From Novosphingobium clariflavum (GTDB taxonomy: Bacteria > Pseudomonadota > Alphaproteobacteria > Sphingomonadales > Sphingomonadaceae): DNA of 64,000 nt. Below the pieces are notes generated by a model, which did not search any database, was not told the origin of the DNA, and saw only the letters and a list, made by a program, of their open reading frames with translations. The DNA lies in NCBI RefSeq assembly GCF_026420865.1, contig NZ_JAPCWC010000004.1, forward strand, positions 310,001 through 374,000, in the 5' to 3' direction. Made by a program: the position numbers and the translations under genes. Positions 15,531-24,049 of the stretch are shown in pieces (the stretch's first letter is position 1; each line of letters starts with the position of its first letter).

Positions 15531-16103
15531 TCAGTGCGGCTCGACCCAGCCAATCGAACCGTCGCCGCGGCGGTAAACCATATTATGACGGCCAGTGCCA
15601 GCGTTTTTGAACAGCAATGCCGTAGTATTACGCAGGTCCAGCATCATCACCGCGTCCGAAACCGTGGCCTCGGGAACGTCCACGCGGGTCTCGGCAATGA
15701 CGACGGGGGCGTCCTCGACCTCGGCCTCGTGATCGTCTTCGACAAGCGTGTCTTCAAAGATCGTGTAGGCGGCTTCCTCGGCGGCCACGGCAAAGGCGGT
15801 CTGCTCGTGCCGGTCCTTGATGCGGCGCTTGTAGCGGCGCAGCTGCTTGTCGATCTTCTCCGATGCCTGGTCGAGCGCGACATGGGCGTCCTGGGCAAGG
15901 CCAGTGCCCTTCAGCACGAGATTCTGCATCACGTGCATGATGATATCGCAGCGGAAAGCCCCGGCGGGCGCACGACCGAATGTGACATGCGACGACAGCG
16001 CGCGGCTGAAGTACTTGTCGATGATCGTCGTCAGTCGTTCGCTGGTGTGGATCTGCAGGGCCTCGCCAGTTTCAACCTGGTGACCAGAGACGCGGATGTC
16101 CAT
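15531..16103 (-). CDS. hpf: long-form ribosome hibernation promoting factor
   Basis: 190 aa: an N-terminal RaiA/HPF domain (1-105, with DIRVSGHQVETGEALQIH and the cysteine-free CHVTFG-like region) and a C-terminal dimerisation domain (about 135-188, DAVMMLDLRNTTALLF). Long HPF makes 100S ribosome dimers in stationary phase. It lies upstream of ptsN as in many proteobacteria, but no rpoN is next to it. Confidence 0.95.
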   Translation of the reverse strand: MDIRVSGHQVETGEALQIHTSERLTTIIDKYFSRALSSHVTFGRAPAGAFRCDIIMHVMQNLVLKGTGLAQDAHVALDQASEKIDKQLRRYKRRIKDRHEQTAFAVAAEEAAYTIFEDTLVEDDHEAEVEDAPVVIAETRVDVPEATVSDAVMMLDLRNTTALLFKNAGTGRHNMVYRRGDGSIGWVEPH

Positions 16104-16129
16104 GAGCGAATACTCCTTCTGCTATGATA

Positions 16130-16813
16130 TCATTCACCCCAGAGCGGGGTATCGACCGACTTGAGAAACTCCCCGTGAAGAGAAAGTTCCGCTTCGGTAG
16201 CCGCGTGGGGACGCGGCTGGCGGAAGGGGCGGTCCTTGCGCACAAGGACTTTGGCTTCCGCCACGATTTCAGTGGTTTCGGCCCCCAGTTCGAGACCGAT
16301 CTGGCGACCACCGCGCAGTTCAACGTAGACCTGCGCCAGCAGTTCCGCGTCTAGAAGCGCGCCGTGCTTGGTACGATGACTTCGATCAATTCCGTAGCGC
16401 GTGCAAAGCGCGTCGAGCGAAAGCTTGGCGCCCGGGTGACGCACCTTGGCCAGCGCCACCGTATCGACCATGCGCGCACGGTCGACCTTGGGCAGGCCGA
16501 TCCGCTCCAGTTCGTGATCGATGAAGTTGAAGTCGAACGCGGCATTGTGCGCGATCATCGGGCTGTCCTCGATGAAGTCGAGGAAATCCTGCGCGCCTTG
16601 CGCGAACAGCGGCTTGTCGGCGAGGAAGGCGTCGGACAGCCCGTGCACCGCCTCGGCCTCGGCCGGCATCGTGCGTTCGGGGTTGAAATAGGCGTGGTAG
16701 CTACGCCCGGTCAGCACCCGGTTGACCATCTCGATGCAGCCGATTTCGACCAGTCGGTCCCCGTTCTTGGGGTCGAATCCCGTGGTTTCGGTATCGAAGA
16801 TGATCTCTCGCAT
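16130..16813 (-). CDS. dnaQ: DNA polymerase III epsilon subunit
   Basis: 227 aa, 3'-5' proofreading exonuclease. Exo I FDTETTGFDP (near 6-15), Exo II HNAAFDFNF and Exo III HRTKHGALLDAELL with the catalytic His and Asp are all present. C-terminal part carries the alpha-binding tail. Gene order dnaQ-coaE-aroE-maf-PPDK regulator towards hemE is the typical origin-left arm of alphaproteobacteria. Confidence 0.96.
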   Translation of the reverse strand: MREIIFDTETTGFDPKNGDRLVEIGCIEMVNRVLTGRSYHAYFNPERTMPAEAEAVHGLSDAFLADKPLFAQGAQDFLDFIEDSPMIAHNAAFDFNFIDHELERIGLPKVDRARMVDTVALAKVRHPGAKLSLDALCTRYGIDRSHRTKHGALLDAELLAQVYVELRGGRQIGLELGAETTEIVAEAKVLVRKDRPFRQPRPHAATEAELSLHGEFLKSVDTPLWGE

Positions 16814-16863
16814 CTGTTCTCATATCTGCCTGCCGGGACGGCTTCGCAAGGCCCCGGGAACGA

Positions 16864-17475
16864 TTATTCCGGTTGACCCAACGCGCGCAGGATGCGCTCC
16901 ACCTCTTCCCGTGTTCCTGCATGCGACAGGCCGGTGTCGATGACATGGTCGGCACGCCTGCGTTTTTCCGCATCCGGCACCTGAAGTGCCAGAATTTGTT
17001 CGAATTTCTCCTCGGTCATGCCGGGCCTTGCCAGCACGCGGGCGCGCTGCACATCGGCCGGGGCGGAGACCACGGCCACGGCGTCGAGCCCTTCGTGGCC
17101 GCCTTTTTCGTAGAGCAGCGGAATATCGAAAACCACTAGGGGCGCATCGGCATTTTCCCTTAGGAAAATCTGCCGTTTGACCGCGACCGCGGGGTGGACG
17201 ATCGATTCGAGTCGCGCCATCGCCTCGCGGTTGCCGAACACTGCCGCGCCCAGCCGGGCGCGGTCGACCCCCTGCGGCCCGGTGGTGCCGGGAAAGGCCG
17301 CCTCGATCGCGCCGAGCAAGGCCCCTTGCGGACCTTGCAGTTCATGCACCGCCGCATCGGCGTCGAAGACCGGAACCCCCAGTTCGCGCATCATCGCCGC
17401 CACGGTCGACTTGCCCATGCCGATCGAGCCGGTGAGGCCGAGGATCTTCGGGCCGGCTCTGTCGCTGCCGGTCAC
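16864..17475 (-). CDS. coaE: dephospho-CoA kinase
   Basis: 203 aa; last step of CoA synthesis. P-loop GLTGSIGMGKST near 14-25, then VFDADAAVHEL and the Gln/Arg-rich lid ARPGMTEEKFEQILALQ. Start is GTG at 17475, overlapping the aroE stop (GTGA on the minus strand); no ATG in frame gives the P-loop. Confidence 0.95.
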   Translation of the reverse strand: MTGSDRAGPKILGLTGSIGMGKSTVAAMMRELGVPVFDADAAVHELQGPQGALLGAIEAAFPGTTGPQGVDRARLGAAVFGNREAMARLESIVHPAVAVKRQIFLRENADAPLVVFDIPLLYEKGGHEGLDAVAVVSAPADVQRARVLARPGMTEEKFEQILALQVPDAEKRRRADHVIDTGLSHAGTREEVERILRALGQPE

Positions 17476-18362
17476 GCTTCCAGCCGGCGGCGCAGCTCTT
17501 CGTCGCTCGCCGCATCGCGCGGCGGCTTCACGCCGAAGAAGTGAGAGAAGGCGACGTCGGCCTGGCCGATCAGCATCGCCAGGCCATCGACCGTGGCGAA
17601 TCCCGCCGCGCGCGCCGCCTGCAGGAAGGCCGTGTCGCGCGGGCTGGTGACGATGTCGTAGACCACGCTGCCCGGAGGCGCGTGGGTGAAATCGAAGGGC
17701 AGGGCCTCCTGCCCGGTCATGCCGAGCGGGCTGGCATTGACGACGAGGTCGAAACACTGCGCGCGGTCGTCAAAGGCAAAATCGGTAGGCGCGGCGAAGT
17801 GGCCGAGGTGAATCGCGTGATGGTCCTTCTGAGCGGTGAGCTCGTCCAGCATCGCGCGGGCCTTGTCCGGGTCGCGCCCGGCCAGCACCACGACAAAACC
17901 GCGCTCGGCCAGCGCCGCGACGATCGCCCGCGAGGCGCCGCCGGTGCCCAGCACCCGCGCCATGCGGAACAGGTGCGTCTCGGCAAGGCGCGATTCCAGC
18001 GGCTCGAGGAAGCCCGGCGCATCGGTGTTGTAACCGGTCAGCGTGCCGTCCGCCTCGCGCACCACGGTATTGACCGCGCCGATCCGGGCCGCCAGCGGAT
18101 CGAGCCGGTCGAGCAGCGGCACGATCGCCAGCTTGTGCGGCATCGTCACGTTGCAACCGCGCCAGTCCGGATCGGTGCGGCGGGCGGCGAGATAGGCGGC
18201 CAGCCCTTCGGCGGTGACGAGGCAGCGCGCGTAGCGGGCCGCGATGCCCAGCTGCTCCAGCCAGAATCCGTGGATCACCGGCGACTTCGACTGGGCGATG
18301 GGATCGCCGATCACTTCGGCATAAGGGGTGCCGGGCTCCGGCGCGTTCCCGCTTACGGTCAT
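17472..18362 (-). CDS. aroE: shikimate dehydrogenase
   Basis: 296 aa. Substrate domain: [20 protein letters not shown] and NVTMPHK with the catalytic Lys; NADP domain: [10 protein letters not shown]. Reduces 3-dehydroshikimate in aromatic amino acid synthesis. ATG at 18362 overlaps the maf stop (ATGA) and its own stop overlaps coaE, so maf-aroE-coaE are translationally coupled. Confidence 0.95.
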   Translation of the reverse strand: MTVSGNAPEPGTPYAEVIGDPIAQSKSPVIHGFWLEQLGIAARYARCLVTAEGLAAYLAARRTDPDWRGCNVTMPHKLAIVPLLDRLDPLAARIGAVNTVVREADGTLTGYNTDAPGFLEPLESRLAETHLFRMARVLGTGGASRAIVAALAERGFVVVLAGRDPDKARAMLDELTAQKDHHAIHLGHFAAPTDFAFDDRAQCFDLVVNASPLGMTGQEALPFDFTHAPPGSVVYDIVTSPRDTAFLQAARAAGFATVDGLAMLIGQADVAFSHFFGVKPPRDAASDEELRRRLEA

Positions 18363-18967
18363 TGTTCGATCTCTCCGAGACGGCGCAGCGCCGCCTGCAC
18401 TTTCAGCAGCGGCATGCCGAGGATGGTGAAATAATCGCCTTCGATCTTCTCGAACAGCTGCACGCCGCGCGCCTCGATGCGAAACACGCCGACGCAGCCG
18501 GCCACTTCGGGCCATTCGGCATCGAGGTAATGCTCGATGAAACGATTCGACATGGGGATGACGTGAAGTGACGCCACGGCGTCTTGCGCCCAGACGATCT
18601 CGCCGCCGCGTGCCAGCGCCGCGGCGCTGTGGAGATTCATCGTCTTGCCCGAGAAGAACCGCAGATGCTCGGCCGCCGCCTCGCGGCTGGCCGGTTTGTC
18701 GAACCGGCGGCCGCCGCATTCGACCAGGGAATCGCTGCCCAGAACCAGTTCGCCGGAACCGGCTGTGGACATCTGCCCGGCAAGGGCAGTGGATACCGCC
18801 AAGGCCTTGGCTTTGGCCAGTTCCAGCGCCACTTCGGCCGGGCTGGCCCCCGCCAATCCCGATTCTATCCACCGCTCATCCACATCGGCAGGCTGGGTCC
18901 GGAAGGCGATGCCTGCCGCTTCGAGCATGGCACGGCGCGAGGCGCTCTGGGAGGCGAGTACGATCAT
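18359..18967 (-). CDS. Maf family nucleotide pyrophosphatase
   Basis: 202 aa. Maf/HAM1-like fold with the signature [15 protein letters not shown], the catalytic region [20 protein letters not shown] and the later [12 protein letters not shown]. House-cleaning enzyme that removes non-canonical nucleotides. Part of the maf-aroE-coaE chain next to the origin. Confidence 0.94.
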   Translation of the reverse strand: MIVLASQSASRRAMLEAAGIAFRTQPADVDERWIESGLAGASPAEVALELAKAKALAVSTALAGQMSTAGSGELVLGSDSLVECGGRRFDKPASREAAAEHLRFFSGKTMNLHSAAALARGGEIVWAQDAVASLHVIPMSNRFIEHYLDAEWPEVAGCVGVFRIEARGVQLFEKIEGDYFTILGMPLLKVQAALRRLGEIEQ

Positions 18968-18983
18968 CGCTGGTTCCTGGAAA

Positions 18984-19829
18984 TCAGACCGGGCCGCCGA
19001 TGTCGCGCGCCTGTGCGTCCTCGGCCTTCCGTTCGTTGTAGATATTGATGATTGCCGCCGCGGTTTCCTCGATCGAGCGACGGGTCACGTCGATCACCGG
19101 CCAGGAATTGTCCGCGAACATGCGCCGGGCATACTTCAGTTCGTCCTCGACCCTATCGCTCTTCACGTAGTCGGTGTCGGGCGACTGGCTGAGCGAGAGC
19201 AGGCGGTTGCGGCGGATCTGGATCAGGCGCTCGGGCGCGGTGGTGAGGCCGACGACCAGCGGCCGCTTCAGCCCGTAGAGCAGCGGCGGCGGCGGGCTTT
19301 CCACGACGATGGGGATATTCGCGACCTTGTAGCCGCGATTGGCGAGGTAGATCGAGGTCGGCGTCTTGCTGGTCCGCGATACCCCGGCCAGCACGATGTC
19401 GGCCTCTTCCCAGTCCTCCCAGGCAATGCCGTCGTCATGGGCAATGGTGAACTGGATCGCGTCGACCCGCGCGAAGTAGGCATCGTCGAGCCGGTGCTGG
19501 CGGCCCGGACGGCCCTTGGCTTCCTGCCCGAGCAGGGCTTCGAGCGCGTCGGTCACCCCGTCGAGCACCGCGATCGCCGGCAGGCCGAGCTGCTGGCAGC
19601 GCTCCTCCAGCCGCCCGCGGGTTTCCTCGTTGACCAGGGTGAAGAACACCAGGCCGGGATTGGCGGCGATCTCGCCCATGATCCTGTCGAGGTGCTGCTG
19701 CGAGCGGACCATCGGCCAGAAGTGGCGAAGGACATCGGAATCGTCGAACTGGGCGAGCGCGGCCTTGGCGATCATTTCCAGCGTTTCGCCGGTGGAATCC
19801 GAAAGAAGGTGAAGGTGGAAACGCGCCAT
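18984..19829 (-). CDS. pyruvate,phosphate dikinase / PEP synthase regulatory protein
   Basis: 281 aa, DUF299 kinase-pyrophosphorylase. N-terminus [14 protein letters not shown], the P-loop-like [18 protein letters not shown] and the C-terminal [14 protein letters not shown] are diagnostic. It switches PPDK or PEP synthase by ADP-dependent phosphorylation and Pi-dependent dephosphorylation. It is the first gene left of the predicted origin, the same place as in Caulobacter. Confidence 0.94.
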   Translation of the reverse strand: MARFHLHLLSDSTGETLEMIAKAALAQFDDSDVLRHFWPMVRSQQHLDRIMGEIAANPGLVFFTLVNEETRGRLEERCQQLGLPAIAVLDGVTDALEALLGQEAKGRPGRQHRLDDAYFARVDAIQFTIAHDDGIAWEDWEEADIVLAGVSRTSKTPTSIYLANRGYKVANIPIVVESPPPPLLYGLKRPLVVGLTTAPERLIQIRRNRLLSLSQSPDTDYVKSDRVEDELKYARRMFADNSWPVIDVTRRSIEETAAAIINIYNERKAEDAQARDIGGPV

Positions 19830-19871
19830 TTTCGGCCTTTTTCGCGGTTTTCAGGGGGTCCACAGAGGCTC

Positions 19872-19880
19872 TGTGGATAT
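19872..19880 (-). promoter_or_regulatory. DnaA-type box in oriC (minus orientation)
   Basis: TGTGGATAT on plus, i.e. ATATCCACA on minus; one base off the consensus TTATCCACA. Overlaps the right arm of a 9-bp inverted repeat (19859-19877). Confidence 0.65.
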
Positions 19881-19965
19881 GTCCCGGCATAAACCACGGG
19901 ATGGATACGGTGACAACTCGCGAGGCCGTTTTCCTCCCCGTTGAACCGATTCAATGGGGTGAGTC

Positions 19966-19980
19966 TTAAACAAGATTCAA
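19966..19980. promoter_or_regulatory. CtrA-like motif TTAA-N7-TCAA
   Basis: Seven of eight bases match the CtrA consensus TTAA-N7-TTAA, inside the predicted origin. One weak site alone is not proof; CtrA control of replication outside Caulobacterales is uncertain. Confidence 0.3.
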
Positions 19981-20104
19981 AACCGGCCCACAGCCTGTGG
20001 GAAACCGGGATAAAGAATCTTTGACTCAGACTCTACGGAGAGTCGCGGATGACTCTTGAACCTGTTCAGCCCGGGATAAATCGGGCAGGGTTCAGCCGTC
20101 CCCG

Positions 20105-20113
20105 ATATCCACA
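20105..20113 (+). promoter_or_regulatory. DnaA-type box in oriC (plus orientation)
   Basis: ATATCCACA, the same variant as the box at 19872 but inverted, 16 bases before the AT-rich patch at 20129-20156 that could be the unwinding element. Confidence 0.65.
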
Positions 20114-20175
20114 GGACCAACAGACTCTATCATCCTTTTAAGAATCTTATTTTTTTGGACTGGACCTGAATCTCG

Positions 20176-21201
20176 ATGCCTGGCCTTCTTCTCGACACCC
20201 TGCGCAAAACGAACCCGGGCAAGCGCCCGATCTGGCTCATGCGCCAGGCGGGTCGCTACCTTCCCGAGTACCGCGCCCTGCGCGCCGACAAGGGCGGATT
20301 CCTCGCGCTCGTCTATGACACCGACGCTGCGGCCGAGATCACGCTCCAGCCGATCCGCCGTTTCGGATTCGACGGTGCGATCCTGTTCTCCGACATCCTC
20401 ATCGTGCCCTACGCGATGGGCCAGGACCTTCAGTTCCTCGCCGGCGAAGGCCCCAAGCTCTCGCCGCGCCTGGTCGACAGCGCCCTCGGCGGCCTTTCCG
20501 CCGTGCCCGAGCGGCTGACTCCGATCTACGAGACCGTGCGCAAGGTTCGCGCCGCCCTCGATGCCGACAAGACGATGCTCGGCTTTGCAGGAAGCCCCTG
20601 GACGGTCGCTACGTACATGTGCGCGGGCGAAGGCAGCCGGGACCAGCATGAGACCCGCGCCATGGCCTATCGCGACCCTACGGCCTTTGCGGAGATCATT
20701 CAGGCTATCGTGGGGGTGACTGTCGAATATCTCAGAGGCCAGATCGAGGCCGGGGCTGAGGCCGTGCAGTTGTTCGATTCATGGGCAGGCTCGCTTTCGC
20801 CCGCGCAGTTCGAGCAATGGGTGATCGCGCCCAATGCCGCCATCGTCGCCGCGATCAAGGCGCGCCATCCCGAGACTCCGATCATCGGCTTCCCCAAGGG
20901 GGCCGGCGAAAAATTGCCCGCCTATGCCCGCGAGACCGGGGTGGACGCGGTCGGAATCGACGAGACGATCGACCCCGTCTGGGCTGCGCGCGCATTGCCG
21001 CAGGGCATGCCGGTGCAGGGCAATCTCGATCCGCTGCTGCTGCTGGCGGGCGGCGAGGACCTCGAGACCGGCGCGCGCCGCGTGCTCGATGCCTTTGCCG
21101 ACCGGCCGCACGTGTTCAATCTCGGGCACGGAATCGGTCAGTTCACGCCGATCGAGAACGTCGAGGCCTTGCTGCGCATCGTGCGCGGCTGGTCGCGCTG
21201 A
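20176..21201 (+). CDS. hemE: uroporphyrinogen decarboxylase
   Basis: 341 aa; decarboxylates uroporphyrinogen III to coproporphyrinogen III in heme synthesis. Signature segments: RPIWLMRQAGRYLPEYR near 16-32, YAMGQDLQFLAGEGPKL, GFAGSPWTVATYM and LGHGIGQFTP near the end. hemE directly right of the origin is a hallmark of alphaproteobacteria; in Caulobacter its promoters lie in the origin. Confidence 0.96.
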   Translation: MPGLLLDTLRKTNPGKRPIWLMRQAGRYLPEYRALRADKGGFLALVYDTDAAAEITLQPIRRFGFDGAILFSDILIVPYAMGQDLQFLAGEGPKLSPRLVDSALGGLSAVPERLTPIYETVRKVRAALDADKTMLGFAGSPWTVATYMCAGEGSRDQHETRAMAYRDPTAFAEIIQAIVGVTVEYLRGQIEAGAEAVQLFDSWAGSLSPAQFEQWVIAPNAAIVAAIKARHPETPIIGFPKGAGEKLPAYARETGVDAVGIDETIDPVWAARALPQGMPVQGNLDPLLLLAGGEDLETGARRVLDAFADRPHVFNLGHGIGQFTPIENVEALLRIVRGWSR

Positions 21202-21206
21202 GCGAG

Positions 21207-21228
21207 GCCCTCCCGCGTCAGGGAGGGC
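21207..21228 (+). terminator. hairpin after hemE
   Basis: GCCCTCCC / GGGAGGGC stem (8 bp, 6-base loop) just after the hemE stop; no clear U-tract, so it may only attenuate before hemJ. Confidence 0.4.
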
Positions 21229-21343
21229 TTCAACCCACTGGAATCACCTTGAACCGCGCGGGGCGAGGGTGCAGGAGAGGCGCGATCGCCCTCCCACTGC
21301 CGCTCCAACGAGACTCCGCGCGCCGATGCAGGAAACGCTCTCC

Positions 21344-21769
21344 ATGCTCTATCTCTGGCTGAAAGCCGGACATGTCATCTTCGTGATCTTCTGGATGGCC
21401 GGTCTGTTCATGCTGCCGCGCTATTTCGTCTATCACCAGGAAGCCGAGCCGGGTTCGGCGGAAGCGGCGCGCTGGATCGACCGCGAGGCGAAGCTGCGCA
21501 AGATCATCCTGACGCCCTCGCTGATCATGGTGTGGATCTTCGGCCTGGCCACGGCCTTCTCGATCGGTGCCTGGAGCCAGGGCTGGCTGCATGCCAAGCT
21601 GCTGTTCGTGCTGGGTCTTTCCGGCTACCACGGCTGGCTGGTCGGCTATGCGAAGAAGCTGGCCAAGGGCGAACGGGTACTGACCGGCAAGCAGCTGCGC
21701 CTGCTCAACGAGATTCCCGGCCTCGCCGCCGTGGTCATCGTCATTCTCGCGGTGGTCAAACCCTTCTGA
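21344..21769 (+). CDS. hemJ: protoporphyrinogen oxidase HemJ
   Basis: 141-aa membrane protein with four hydrophobic helices; begins [17 protein letters not shown], followed by [14 protein letters not shown] and later [15 protein letters not shown], with the conserved His residues of HemJ. It oxidises protoporphyrinogen IX in the inner membrane. The start is put at 21344 because AGGAA at 21330-21334 lies 9 bases upstream; an ATG at 21326 would swallow that site. hemE-hemJ-rho is a common alphaproteobacterial order. Confidence 0.92.
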   Translation: MLYLWLKAGHVIFVIFWMAGLFMLPRYFVYHQEAEPGSAEAARWIDREAKLRKIILTPSLIMVWIFGLATAFSIGAWSQGWLHAKLLFVLGLSGYHGWLVGYAKKLAKGERVLTGKQLRLLNEIPGLAAVVIVILAVVKPF

Positions 21770-21867
21770 CCCCTGCGCCCGCGCCGAAGGCGGCGCGGGA
21801 CCGTCGACCGGGGCGCGCCGCGCGCGATCCATTGGGCGCAGACGCCGTCCGCCCTGTGGATCGCGCG

Positions 21868-21896
21868 TTGACCCAAAGCCGTATAATCCCTATTCG
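21868..21896 (+). promoter_or_regulatory. candidate rho promoter
   Basis: TTGACC (21868) with a 17-base spacer and TATTCG (21891); a TATAAT also occurs at 21882 but without a spaced -35. It lies in the 241-base leader before rho. A hairpin CCCGCGCC / GGCGCGGG (21778-21799) precedes it. Motif match only. Confidence 0.3.
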
Positions 21897-22010
21897 AGCG
21901 CTGTCCCGGCACAGGGCGGCGAGCCCATTCTCCTGCCCGGATCCGCTTTCCCCAAGCCCATCCGATCCGCCGGCCGACCTCCATACATTTTCCATTCGGA
22001 AACCAGAAAA

Positions 22011-23267
22011 ATGCATCTCAAGGAACTCAAGAAGAAATCGTCGGCCGAACTGGTCGAAATGGCAGAGGAACTGGGCGTGGAAGGCGCATCGACGCTGCGC
22101 CGCCAGGACCTGATGTTCGCCATTCTCAAGGAAGTGGCCGAGGACGGTGAGGAAATCATCGGGCAGGGCACGATCGAAGTGCTGCCGGACGGCTTCGGCT
22201 TCCTGCGCAGCCCCGAGGCGAATTACCTTGCCGGTCCCGACGACATCTACGTCTCGCCCAACCAGGTCCGCAAATGGGGCCTGCGCACGGGTGACACCGT
22301 CGAAGGCGAAATCCGCGCCCCCAAGGACGGCGAGCGCTATTTCGCGATCACCAAGCTCATCAGCGTCAACTTCGACAATCCCGACGTGGTGCGCCACCGC
22401 GTCAACTTCGACAACCTGACGCCGCTCTATCCCGACCAGCGCCTGAAGCTCGACACCTCGGACCCGACGGTCAAGGACAAGTCGGCCCGCGTGATCGATC
22501 TCATCAGCCCGCAGGGCAAGGGCCAGCGCGCCCTGATCGTGGCGCCGCCGCGCACCGGCAAGACCGTGCTGCTGCAGAACATCGCCAAGGCCATCACCGA
22601 CAACCATCCGGAAGTCTTCCTGCTGGTGCTGCTCGTCGACGAGCGCCCGGAAGAAGTCACCGACATGCAGCGCAGCGTGAAGGGCGAGGTGATCTCCTCG
22701 ACCTTCGACGAACCCGCCCAGCGCCACGTCCAGGTCGCCGAAATGGTGATCGAGAAGGCCAAGCGCCTCGTGGAACACAAGCGTGACGTCGTGATCCTGC
22801 TGGACTCGATCACCCGTCTCGGCCGCGCCTACAACACCGTGGTGCCAAGCTCGGGCAAGGTGCTGACCGGCGGTGTCGACGCCAACGCCCTGCAGCGCCC
22901 CAAGCGCTTCTTCGGTGCCGCGCGCAACATCGAGGAAGGCGGTTCGCTCTCGATCATCGCCACCGCGCTGATCGACACCGGGAGCCGCATGGACGAAGTC
23001 ATCTTCGAAGAGTTCAAGGGCACCGGTAACTCGGAAATCGTCCTCGACCGCAAGGTGGCGGACAAGCGCATCTTCCCGGCGCTCGATGTCGGCAAGTCGG
23101 GCACGCGCAAGGAAGAACTGCTGGTTCCCAAGGACCAGCTCACCAAGATGTGGGTCCTGCGCCGTATCCTCATGCAGATGGGCACGGTCGACGCGATGGA
23201 GTTCCTGCTCGACAAGATGAAGGACTCCAAGACCAACGAGGACTTCTTCTCGACGATGAACCAGTAA
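22011..23267 (+). CDS. rho: transcription termination factor Rho
   Basis: 418 aa, full-length hexameric RNA helicase. N-terminal Rho-N helix bundle ([19 protein letters not shown]), the RNA-binding cold-shock domain ([16 protein letters not shown]), Walker [13 protein letters not shown], Walker [14 protein letters not shown], and [11 protein letters not shown] of the Q/R loop region. The leader of 241 bases could hold autoregulation, which is known for rho in other bacteria. Confidence 0.98.
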   Translation: MHLKELKKKSSAELVEMAEELGVEGASTLRRQDLMFAILKEVAEDGEEIIGQGTIEVLPDGFGFLRSPEANYLAGPDDIYVSPNQVRKWGLRTGDTVEGEIRAPKDGERYFAITKLISVNFDNPDVVRHRVNFDNLTPLYPDQRLKLDTSDPTVKDKSARVIDLISPQGKGQRALIVAPPRTGKTVLLQNIAKAITDNHPEVFLLVLLVDERPEEVTDMQRSVKGEVISSTFDEPAQRHVQVAEMVIEKAKRLVEHKRDVVILLDSITRLGRAYNTVVPSSGKVLTGGVDANALQRPKRFFGAARNIEEGGSLSIIATALIDTGSRMDEVIFEEFKGTGNSEIVLDRKVADKRIFPALDVGKSGTRKEELLVPKDQLTKMWVLRRILMQMGTVDAMEFLLDKMKDSKTNEDFFSTMNQ

Positions 23268-23283
23268 GCGAGGATCGGGGGGC

Positions 23284-23997
23284 GTGAGCATTCTCGATAC
23301 TCTTGCCGCGACCGCCGCGATGGGCGGTCCGGCGGGGATCTGGCACCATATCGTCACCGATTTCTCGAACCTGGGGACGCCGGCAGCGATGTCGGCGTTC
23401 CTGCAGGTGCTGATGATCGACGTGGTGCTGGCGGGCGACAATGCCATCGTCGTCGGCGCCCTGGCCGCGGGACTGCCGGCAGAGCAGCGCAAGAAGGTGA
23501 TCGCCATCGGTGTGATCGCGGCGCTGGTCATGCGCATCGGCTTTGCGCTGGTGGTGACCTGGCTGCTGGGCATCGTCGGCCTGGTCTTCGCGGGCGGACT
23601 GCTGCTCTTGTGGGTGGCGTGGAAGATGTTCCGCGAGATCCGCGGCGGCGAGCATTCGCAGGGTTCCCCCGAGATCGAGGGGGACGAGCATTCCGGCGTC
23701 AATCCGGCCAAGAGTTTTGCCGGAGCGGCGATTTCCGTTGCCGTGGCCGACATCTCGATGTCGATCGACAACGTGCTGGGCGTGGCAGGGGCGGCGCGCG
23801 ATCATCCCGGAATCCTGATCGTCGGCCTGATCGTGGCGGTGGCGCTGATGGGCGTCGCGGCCAATTTCATCGCCCGGTACATCGAGCGTTACCGCTGGAT
23901 CGCCTGGATCGGCCTGGTGGTGATCCTCTACGTGGCGGTGAAGATGATCTACGAAGGCTGGATCGATCCGCAGCTGGGCATCATCACCCTGATGTGA
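23284..23997 (+). CDS. TerC/YjbE family membrane protein
   Basis: 237 aa with about seven transmembrane segments. Conserved Asp motifs IDVVLAGDNAIVVG (near 45-58) and ADISMSIDNVLGVAG face each other in this family, which is linked to Mn2+ or other metal export. A hydrophilic loop (about 120-138) separates the two halves. GTG start at 23284 with AGGA at 23271-23274, 9 bases upstream. Confidence 0.88.
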   Translation: MSILDTLAATAAMGGPAGIWHHIVTDFSNLGTPAAMSAFLQVLMIDVVLAGDNAIVVGALAAGLPAEQRKKVIAIGVIAALVMRIGFALVVTWLLGIVGLVFAGGLLLLWVAWKMFREIRGGEHSQGSPEIEGDEHSGVNPAKSFAGAAISVAVADISMSIDNVLGVAGAARDHPGILIVGLIVAVALMGVAANFIARYIERYRWIAWIGLVVILYVAVKMIYEGWIDPQLGIITLM

Positions 23998-24010
23998 TCC
24001 AGAAACAGGG

Positions 24011-24041
24011 AAGGGCCCGGGAGCAAGACTCCCGGGCCCTT
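24011..24041. terminator. bidirectional terminator between terC-type gene and quinone oxidoreductase
   Basis: 13-bp stem AAGGGCCCGGGAG / CTCCCGGGCCCTT, 5-base loop, then a T run on the plus strand and an A run on the other side, between convergent genes. Confidence 0.9.
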
Positions 24042-24049
24042 TTTGGTGT

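Larger units (their letters stand above)
19948..20172. promoter_or_regulatory. cluster of 11 GANTC methylation sites in oriC
   Basis: GANTC, the CcrM target, starts at 19948, 19961, 19974, 20015, 20023, 20029, 20040, 20051, 20123, 20142 and 20168. About one is expected in 225 random bases. In Caulobacter GANTC methylation reports replication state; such density suggests methylation-sensitive control of initiation or of the hemE promoter. Confidence 0.8.
19830..20175. other. oriC: predicted chromosomal replication origin (oriC)
   Basis: Gene-free 346-base region between the divergent PPDK-regulator and hemE genes. Seen: two ATATCCACA boxes in opposite orientation (19872-19880 on minus, 20105-20113 on plus); a 9-bp inverted repeat TCCACAGAG-G-CTCTGTGGA (19859-19877); another CCCACAG-C-CTGTGGG (19987-20001); an AT-rich patch 20129-20156 with 5 G/C in 28; and 11 GANTC sites. 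The flanking gene order equals that of the Caulobacter origin. No replication data are available here, so the call rests on context and motifs. Confidence 0.82.

Noticed and set aside
20129..20152. CtrA site TTAA-N7 in the AT-rich origin patch
   Set aside because: Second half is ATTT, which does not fit TTAA; only the 19966 motif is kept, at low confidence.
21756..23771. Long minus-strand frame opposite rho (671 codons)
   Set aside because: Artifact of high GC codon usage; rho on plus is unmistakable.
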